Shown here in pieces: positions 5,179-9,643 of a stretch of 9,643 nucleotides of DNA. Every line of letters begins with the position of its first letter. Positions within the stretch are counted from its first letter, which is position 1. The translations under genes and the position numbers were made by a program. This stretch comes from Desulfobacula sp. (lineage in GTDB: Bacteria; Desulfobacterota; Desulfobacteria; Desulfobacterales; Desulfobacteraceae), in the NCBI GenBank assembly GCA_027858355.1, contig JAQICW010000754.1, forward strand, positions 1-9,643, read 5' to 3'. The notes under the pieces are model-generated. The model did no database searches. It saw only the letters and a list, made by a program, of their open reading frames with translations, and was not told where the DNA came from.

Positions 5179-6476
5179 TGGCAGCTCCTGAATGCGCTTA
5201 AGGCGTGAGATTGTTCATACCACTGGGGGCTGGTTTTTATAATTTCCCTGAACAATTTGATTGATTCCTCAGAACAGCCTGATAAAGACAATGCTTTTAT
5301 GGAAGCATATCTTACATTAAGTGCATCATCCTTAATCAGTTGTTCTATATGGAAAATGTTTTGATCTTTAGTAAAAGGATTTGAAAGCACCTTTGCCAGC
5401 CAGTATTTTTCTGCAATTGATTTTTCACTTAATGGTCCATTGAGATATTTTGGGATCTGGCCTATATTGCCACCCTTTTTATATAAAATTCTCAATGCTT
5501 CTATTCTGGTTCTTGTATTCTGGGAGTCAAGCATGGTTTTTATATCCTTGGAACCTAGGAAAGGATTCAAAAATAAATGACAGGCCAGGGCAAAGGCAAC
5601 CATTGAAACTCCAGATAAATAAATGGCTGGTTTATAGTTTATCCATCTGGTGTATAAGAAAAATATCCCGGAGAATAGAATCATAAAACAAACAAAAGGC
5701 GTTACCATAAAAAGGCCGGCCGAACAAAGAGCCCTTATTAAAAATCGGTGATCTGTTTTTTTTGAGAATTCCTTCAAATAATGGATAGGATCAGCTTCAA
5801 ACTTGTCCATGGTTACATATAAAATTTGTTTTTCCTTTTGTTTCAATAAAAGAAGATCTTCCGCAGATTTTTCAATTGCCAGTGAAGCATCAAATTTATT
5901 GGAGACATTAATCCAGCCGAATTTTAAAAGGATGGACTTCAACTCCTGCTTTTGTGGGATTTTAGGATCAATCCAGCATATTTTTATCTGTTTTTGCAAG
6001 GGCGTATTTATTGCCTGGGAAGCATATGGGGTATATTTATAATAAAAATTATTTATCATTATCCCAGGCCTGTTTGAGAGGAACAGGTAGTCCCTTGCCC
6101 TGAGAAATATTGATTGGTCTGTGTGGGCAAAAAAAATCAGACCTGAAATGATGAACCCTGCCAGGGAAACAAGGAAAAATAAAGATGAATTTTGAAATTG
6201 GAAAACAGGGGGATGCACAATAAATATTGATACAAGGCAAATGAGCAATGACAGAGCAACACCGGCAGTCAATGTGATAAAAAGGCTGCCGCAAAAAGCT
6301 GGAAAGATCTCTTCAAGGGACCCAAGCACATGGAGATTGGGCACAACCAGGTGGCTGGTTTGATTCAATATGGTTATGGTCGTGAAAAGATCTTTATTGG
6401 AAAAATAAATAAATAAAAAGGCAAAGATCTCAAAAATCGTAAGACTTGCTAAAAAAACAAAGATTATTTTTTTCAT
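5175..6476 (-). CDS. Conserved multi-spanning membrane protein with C-terminal HEAT-like repeats
   Basis: I do not recognise a named family for this 433-residue protein. Hydrophobic segments at about 3-25, 62-88, 97-117, 247-275 and 283-305 suggest five membrane spans. Between spans 3 and 4 is a soluble domain (about 120-245) starting with a striking stretch RDYLFLSNRPGIMINNFYY then KYTPYAS. I recall a similar RD-L--NPxGxxINDFYYRYTLY pattern from uncharacterised Desulfobacterota membrane proteins. After the last span, about 306-433 is helical with HEAT-like pairs, for example TRTRIEALRILYKKGG and NVRYASIKALSLSG. The gene lies 26 bp after gspF and overlaps the protease gene, so all are probably co-translated. 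HEAT repeats usually bind proteins, so it may be an adaptor for the protease or secretion platform; that is inference. The start has only a weak GGA 5 bases upstream. Confidence 0.75.
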   Translation of the reverse strand: MKKIIFVFLASLTIFEIFAFLFIYFSNKDLFTTITILNQTSHLVVPNLHVLGSLEEIFPAFCGSLFITLTAGVALSLLICLVSIFIVHPPVFQFQNSSLFFLVSLAGFIISGLIFFAHTDQSIFLRARDYLFLSNRPGIMINNFYYKYTPYASQAINTPLQKQIKICWIDPKIPQKQELKSILLKFGWINVSNKFDASLAIEKSAEDLLLLKQKEKQILYVTMDKFEADPIHYLKEFSKKTDHRFLIRALCSAGLFMVTPFVCFMILFSGIFFLYTRWINYKPAIYLSGVSMVAFALACHLFLNPFLGSKDIKTMLDSQNTRTRIEALRILYKKGGNIGQIPKYLNGPLSEKSIAEKYWLAKVLSNPFTKDQNIFHIEQLIKDDALNVRYASIKALSLSGCSEESIKLFREIIKTSPQWYEQSHALSAFRSCQ

Positions 6477-6502
6477 TTTTCCATTACATGCCAGCCTTGG
6501 TA

Positions 6503-7720
6503 TTATCTTACCAGCTGGTTCATTTCAAAAATGGGAAGACATATTGACAGGACAATAAATCCCACCACAACTGCCATAATCAATATAATGACCGGCTCCA
6601 GCAGTGATGTCATGCCGATAATATTGGTTTCAATTTCATTTTCATAAACTTTTGCTGTTTTTTTAAGCATGGGCTCAAGGTTTCCGCTTTGCTCTCCAAC
6701 CTTGATCATCTGCACGGCAAGGTAGGGGAAATTCTTATTCCGACTTAATGCAGTTCCCAGTTCATTACCTCGTTCTACCTCCTTTGCTGCATCAATGATG
6801 GCATTTTCAATAATTTTATTACCAGTCACATTCTGGACAATTTCAAGGGCGGTGAGCAGGGAAACACCATTTTCAAGCAAAGTTCCCAGGGTGGTTGCGA
6901 ATCTTGCCACGGCAATTTTTTGAACAAGATCCCCAACCACTGGAATTTTGAGAATAAATCTGTCGACGGTTATTTGAAAAGAAAGATTTCTTTTTGCTAT
7001 CCCATAGGAGATCACCAATAGTGCAATAAAACCAAGGATCAGGAACCACCATTTTTTCAGGAACATACTTGTGTTAATCAAAATCTGGGTTGTAAGGGGA
7101 AGGGCCTGGTTCATCTCCACGAAGATGGATGTAATGTTGGGGACAATCACTGTTAAAAGGAAAAAAAGGACCCCAGCACCAACAATGGTCATTAAAAGAG
7201 GGTAAGCCATTGCTGATTTGATTTTACTGTTCAGGTGATGCTGTTTTTCAGAGATATCAGCCAACCGGTCCAAAACGATTTCAAGGGTGCCGGAAGCTTC
7301 CCCGGCCCTTACCATGTTCAGATAAATCGTAGAGAAAATTCCCGGATATTTAGCCAGAGCCCCGGCAAAACTGCTGCCCTCTTCTATGGAATCTTTGATC
7401 TTTGACAATACTCGTTTAAAAGATTCTTTTTTGGTTTGCGGAAGCATGGTATTCAGAGCTGTTGTCAAAGGGAATCCAGCGGCAATGAGTGTTGCCAACT
7501 GCCGGGTCATCATGGAAATTTCTGAAATTCGTATTTTTGATTGGAAAAATGTTAAATTCTGTTTGTGTTTGTTGATCTGCTCATCTACCTCGGCAATTGA
7601 AACCGGATAAATATTGGAGCTGCGTAATTTTGTCTTTGCAGTTCTGATGTTTTCCGAGTCTATTAATCCGGTAATAGTCTTTCCCTTTTGATTAAGGGCG
7701 GTATATTCATAAACTGGCAT
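6503..7720 (-). CDS. gspF: Type II secretion inner-membrane platform protein GspF
   Basis: A 405-residue polytopic inner-membrane protein of the GspF/PilC family at normal length. It has the GspF-type N-terminus MPVYEYTALNQKGK, two T2SSF domains (about 68-191 and 271-393) that align with each other (RQLATLIAAGFPLTTAL versus RFATTLGTLLENGVSLLTAL, and VRAGEASGTLE versus IKVGEQSGNLE), and membrane spans at about 174-195, 222-241 and 373-395. GspF forms the cytoplasmic-membrane core that contacts the GspE ATPase and drives pseudopilus assembly. The ATG shares one base with the TAA of the LptC-like gene (TAATG), with AAAGG upstream, which indicates coupling. No gspE or gspG is next to it in this window, so the T2SS genes are split in this genome. 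I prefer GspF to PilC because gspAB lie nearby. Confidence 0.92.
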   Translation of the reverse strand: MPVYEYTALNQKGKTITGLIDSENIRTAKTKLRSSNIYPVSIAEVDEQINKHKQNLTFFQSKIRISEISMMTRQLATLIAAGFPLTTALNTMLPQTKKESFKRVLSKIKDSIEEGSSFAGALAKYPGIFSTIYLNMVRAGEASGTLEIVLDRLADISEKQHHLNSKIKSAMAYPLLMTIVGAGVLFFLLTVIVPNITSIFVEMNQALPLTTQILINTSMFLKKWWFLILGFIALLVISYGIAKRNLSFQITVDRFILKIPVVGDLVQKIAVARFATTLGTLLENGVSLLTALEIVQNVTGNKIIENAIIDAAKEVERGNELGTALSRNKNFPYLAVQMIKVGEQSGNLEPMLKKTAKVYENEIETNIIGMTSLLEPVIILIMAVVVGFIVLSICLPIFEMNQLVR

Positions 7721-8499
7721 TATTCATAAACCTTTGTCAGGCTAAAATCTGTTGTTATGTGTTTACCTGCTTTTTCCCCTTCAGGGGAGTGAAGAACGTA
7801 ATTGGTTCCGATCAGCAACCTAGTGTCAGGGTTTAATTCAAGTCTGTCAATCATCATTTTCCTAGGGCCGGAAATAACCACTACCTTTCCGGTGAAAAGG
7901 ATTTTTCTATTTGATAAATTTATGGCACCTGACATGGCAGAGATGGATGAAACCAGCTTATCTTTTAAATAAAATTCAATTGTAACCGGATGAATAAGGA
8001 TGGATGAAACATTGTTCAATCTTGATAAAAGCTTTGAATCTTTGGCCGTCAATATTCCCAATGAATTTTTAATGTCTTCGGGACCAGGGACGAAAGTTTC
8101 CTGGGAATTTTTCTTTTTTTCTCCAGGTTTTTCTTCAGGATAAAGGTAAAATTTAATAACACAATCCCATAAGACAGCTTCTTTCATTAAAGCGAATCTG
8201 ACAAACCCGGTCTTTTTTCTATGGATGGCAAAATGCCTGCTTTTAATTGATATCAGGCGCTTGGAGCCTAAATGTTCAGTATATTCAAACCCTGTAATGC
8301 TCTGTATTGGTTTTGCGTACCTGTATCCAGTGTTTTCTGTTTTTTTGTTTTCCGGCAAAATGGTCTGGGTTTTGGAAAGGTATGAAATACAAAGAAATAC
8401 AATGATCGCTCCAAGTATAAAAATGAGAATAAATTTAAAAATTCCCTTAATTCCATATTTCATTTGCTCAGATTTATTCTCTTTTTTAATTTTTAGCAC
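7720..8499 (-). CDS. LptC-like membrane-anchored periplasmic protein
   Basis: A 259-residue protein with a positively charged N-terminus, one membrane anchor (about 19-41), and a periplasmic part. The C-terminal region (about 180-255) follows the LptC/OstA-like pattern: SSISAMSGAINLSNRKILFTG, then GKVVVISG, MMIDRLELNPDTRLLIGTNY. An earlier half (about 66-120) repeats the theme with RLISIKSRHFAIHRKKTGF. LptC family proteins carry LPS from the LptBFG extractor to LptA across the periplasm. Placement directly before gspF, rather than beside lptA/lptB, suggests either a second LptC or a T2SS-dedicated protein that reuses the fold. The start is GTG at 8499 (GAAGAG nearby) or ATG at 8463 (12 residues shorter). 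The promoter at 8506-8533 would place +1 on the GTG, leaving both open. Confidence 0.65.
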   Translation of the reverse strand: MLKIKKENKSEQMKYGIKGIFKFILIFILGAIIVFLCISYLSKTQTILPENKKTENTGYRYAKPIQSITGFEYTEHLGSKRLISIKSRHFAIHRKKTGFVRFALMKEAVLWDCVIKFYLYPEEKPGEKKKNSQETFVPGPEDIKNSLGILTAKDSKLLSRLNNVSSILIHPVTIEFYLKDKLVSSISAMSGAINLSNRKILFTGKVVVISGPRKMMIDRLELNPDTRLLIGTNYVLHSPEGEKAGKHITTDFSLTKVYE

Positions 8500-8505
8500 A
8501 TCACT

Positions 8506-8533
8506 CTTCTACCAAATTTTTTTATATTGTCAA
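8506..8533 (-). promoter_or_regulatory. Promoter of the LptC-like/gspF operon
   Basis: Minus strand: TTGACA (8528-8533), 16 bases, TAGAAG (8506-8511), with an A/T-rich spacer. The predicted start point falls on the GTG at 8499. The mRNA would therefore be leaderless from that GTG, or would carry a 36-base leader to the ATG at 8463. The -35 is perfect; the -10 matches 4 of 6. Confidence 0.55.
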
Positions 8534-8643
8534 GGCAGAAGATAGCGATCCATTCAGGATAAGACCATTGGACTGCCTGGGAATTTCATCTTTCCAGCCA
8601 ACATAAGACTTTTAAAAAAATGGAAAATTAAGGGTTTCCCTGA

Positions 8644-8672
8644 TTGACAATCCAGTTTAAATTTATTATGGA
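8644..8672 (+). promoter_or_regulatory. Candidate promoter for the secreted repeat protein
   Basis: TTGACA (8644-8649), 17 bases, TATGGA (8667-8672). The -35 is perfect and the -10 matches 3 of 6, so activity may need an activator or be modest. It would give a 5' leader of about 180 bases that contains the 13-bp palindrome and the 13-bp tandem repeat. Confidence 0.4.
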
Positions 8673-8732
8673 ACCGTATTAACATAATAACTATAAAATC
8701 AAACTGTTGATAGCAAAAATAATAATCTACGA

Positions 8733-8745
8733 ATCGCATTGCGAT
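8733..8745. promoter_or_regulatory. 13-bp palindrome ATCGCA-t-TGCGAT, possible operator
   Basis: A perfect inverted repeat with 6-bp arms and a single central base, standing out in an AT-rich region and lying about 60 bp downstream of the candidate -10 box. It could bind a dimeric repressor or form a small RNA hairpin in the leader. No known regulator site is recognised. Confidence 0.4.
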
Positions 8746-8808
8746 GGTGAGTTTGTTAGTAAAGCGATCCAATTTTTTTTTGGGTTAATAATTCAGCAAC
8801 AAAGAAAA

Positions 8809-8834
8809 ATTTTATTAAACCATTTTATTAAACC
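8809..8834 (+). repeat. Two perfect tandem copies of ATTTTATTAAACC
   Basis: Copies at 8809-8821 and 8822-8834 are identical and directly abut, ending 10 bases before the GAAAGG ribosome binding site (8845-8850) of the secreted protein gene. They may be a recent slippage duplication or a paired binding site near the translation start. Confidence 0.75.
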
Positions 8835-8858
8835 ATGGTCTTTTGAAAGGATTTTGAT

Positions 8859-9643
8859 ATGCCTAGTTTATTTAATTCAGTAAAGCATACCTTGTTTGTT
8901 TTATTCATTCTAATGATGTCGTTTTCTTTCTTTTGCCAGGCTGGCTGGAGCGAAACCATTTCAGGCCGAGTAACTGCCATGGATGGTGCCACCCCCTTTG
9001 ATCAGGCTGTTCGTATAGAAGTAATAGAGGGAGATTGTCATAATTATGGCAATATTGCATCAACTAATATAGACCCTTCAACCGGTACCTTCACCATAAC
9101 AGGCATACCTGCAGGACAGTTTTATCTAAAAATCAGTAACAACGATCAGACCAATGCCATTGAAAACTGGTGGAACAATACGGGCGGATCTCTGGACTGC
9201 AGCCAGGCAGAATCAATCACAATCGTAGAAGGCCAGCCCCTTTCAGATCTCACATTTCAAACACAACCCGGCGGCACCATATCAGGAACTGTATATGAAT
9301 CCAATGGTACTACCCCCATTGAAAACCACAATGTTTATATCCTGTCCGACGCATGCAATGGTATCTGGTACGGTGGAATAAACACAGATGCATCTGGAAA
9401 TTATGCCATAAAAGGGATTCCACCCGGCACTGCAAATATATACGCCACCTCGCAATGGAATGGCTATAATTATATAAATGAATGGTACGATGGCAATGGG
9501 GGAACCAACGATTGCAATCTGGCAATGGATGTCCAGGTGGTTGCAGATCAGGAGAAATCTGAAATTGATTTTAAGCTGGATGCAGGTGCCACTATCTCCG
9601 GCACCTTATTTCAACAGGATGGTACCCTTTTTGACCAGGAAGT
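8859..9643 (+). CDS. Secreted protein with carboxypeptidase-regulatory-like repeats (partial, 3' end outside window)
   Basis: Open from the ATG at 8859 (GAAAGG 8 bases upstream) to the window end, 261 codons with no stop. Residues 1-28 look like a Sec signal peptide: a Lys/His-containing start, hydrophobic core TLFVLFILMMSFSFF, and a likely cleavage after CQA or after GWS. The cysteine at 26 does not make a good lipobox. Then come repeats of about 105 residues starting at 34, 141 and 246 (third one cut). Each opens ISGxV/L, passes a GxFxIxGIPxG-type strand pair (FTITGIPAG, YAIKGIPPG), and ends with a W-rich motif ENWWNNTGGSLDC or NEWYDGNGGTNDC. This is the beta-sandwich CarboxypepD_reg-like fold. 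Each full repeat has two cysteines (60/114 and 166/219), suggesting an internal disulfide in an extracellular protein. The function is unknown; adhesion or surface-layer roles are typical. It may be exported by the nearby T2SS. Confidence 0.85.
   Translation, partial: MPSLFNSVKHTLFVLFILMMSFSFFCQAGWSETISGRVTAMDGATPFDQAVRIEVIEGDCHNYGNIASTNIDPSTGTFTITGIPAGQFYLKISNNDQTNAIENWWNNTGGSLDCSQAESITIVEGQPLSDLTFQTQPGGTISGTVYESNGTTPIENHNVYILSDACNGIWYGGINTDASGNYAIKGIPPGTANIYATSQWNGYNYINEWYDGNGGTNDCNLAMDVQVVADQEKSEIDFKLDAGATISGTLFQQDGTLFDQE

Larger units (their letters stand above)
8534..8858. other. Divergent intergenic control region
   Basis: An AT-rich, non-coding stretch between the minus-strand operon and the secreted repeat protein gene. 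Besides the elements listed separately, it holds runs of T and A (8771-8780, 8613-8619). I find no riboswitch core, tRNA or small ORF with a convincing start. A 72-residue minus-strand frame (8554-8772) has no ribosome binding site and no recognisable features. Confidence 0.6.

Noticed and set aside
8554..8772. Minus-strand 72-residue frame in the divergent intergenic region
   Set aside because: No ribosome binding site, biased AT-driven composition, and it overlaps candidate control elements.
8536..8772. AGCGATCCA occurring twice (near 8543 and 8763)
   Set aside because: A single 9-base match in AT-rich DNA with no symmetry or consistent position is not enough to call a site.
9310..9525. 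Minus-strand 71-residue frame rich in His, Cys and Trp
   Set aside because: It is a shadow of the secreted repeat gene, whose signal peptide and repeats are clear.

Overview
The window looks like a chromosomal segment from a moderately AT-rich Gram-negative bacterium. A sulfate-reducing Desulfobacterota (Desulfobacteraceae-type) host is my best guess. This rests on type II secretion genes of the GspA/GspB kind, an LptC-like envelope gene, and the style of the secreted repeat protein. No rRNA or other taxonomic marker is present, so it is inference.

Left end (1 to about 1830) is a decayed, mobile-element-rich flank. It holds, in order: a broken HigA/ImmA-type regulator on the minus strand; forward-reading scraps of a branched-chain amino acid ABC transporter binding protein; an apparently intact, more GC-rich toxin-antitoxin pair of the HI1419/HI1420 type, whose near-consensus promoter places transcription start at the toxin start codon; the first residues of a dead REP-associated tyrosine transposase inside a roughly 200-bp stretch bounded by inverted GGGGACA motifs; and a long hairpin built from 7-bp tandem repeats.

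The middle (1832 to 8499) is a split type II secretion locus. gspA and gspB read forward as a pair. Converging on them is a tightly packed minus-strand operon: an LptC-like membrane-anchored protein, gspF, an unrecognised multi-spanning membrane protein with C-terminal HEAT-like repeats, and a CPBP glutamic-type intramembrane protease. The first two genes share one base (TAATG), gspF and the HEAT gene are 26 bp apart, and the last two overlap by 4 bp (ATGA). GspA (AAA+ ATPase with a peptidoglycan-binding domain) and GspB are known to help the outer-membrane secretin pass through or assemble in the cell wall. GspF is the inner-membrane platform protein. The other three proteins are not standard T2SS parts and are the most interesting content here.

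Right end (8500 to 9643) is a divergent control region of about 360 bp with candidate promoters for both directions, a 13-bp palindrome and a 13-bp perfect tandem repeat, followed by the start of a secreted protein. That protein has a signal peptide and about 105-residue carboxypeptidase-regulatory-like repeats, each with two cysteines, and runs off the window. It is a plausible T2SS substrate, and its unseen C-terminus could show whether the neighbouring CPBP protease is part of a sortase-like sorting system.
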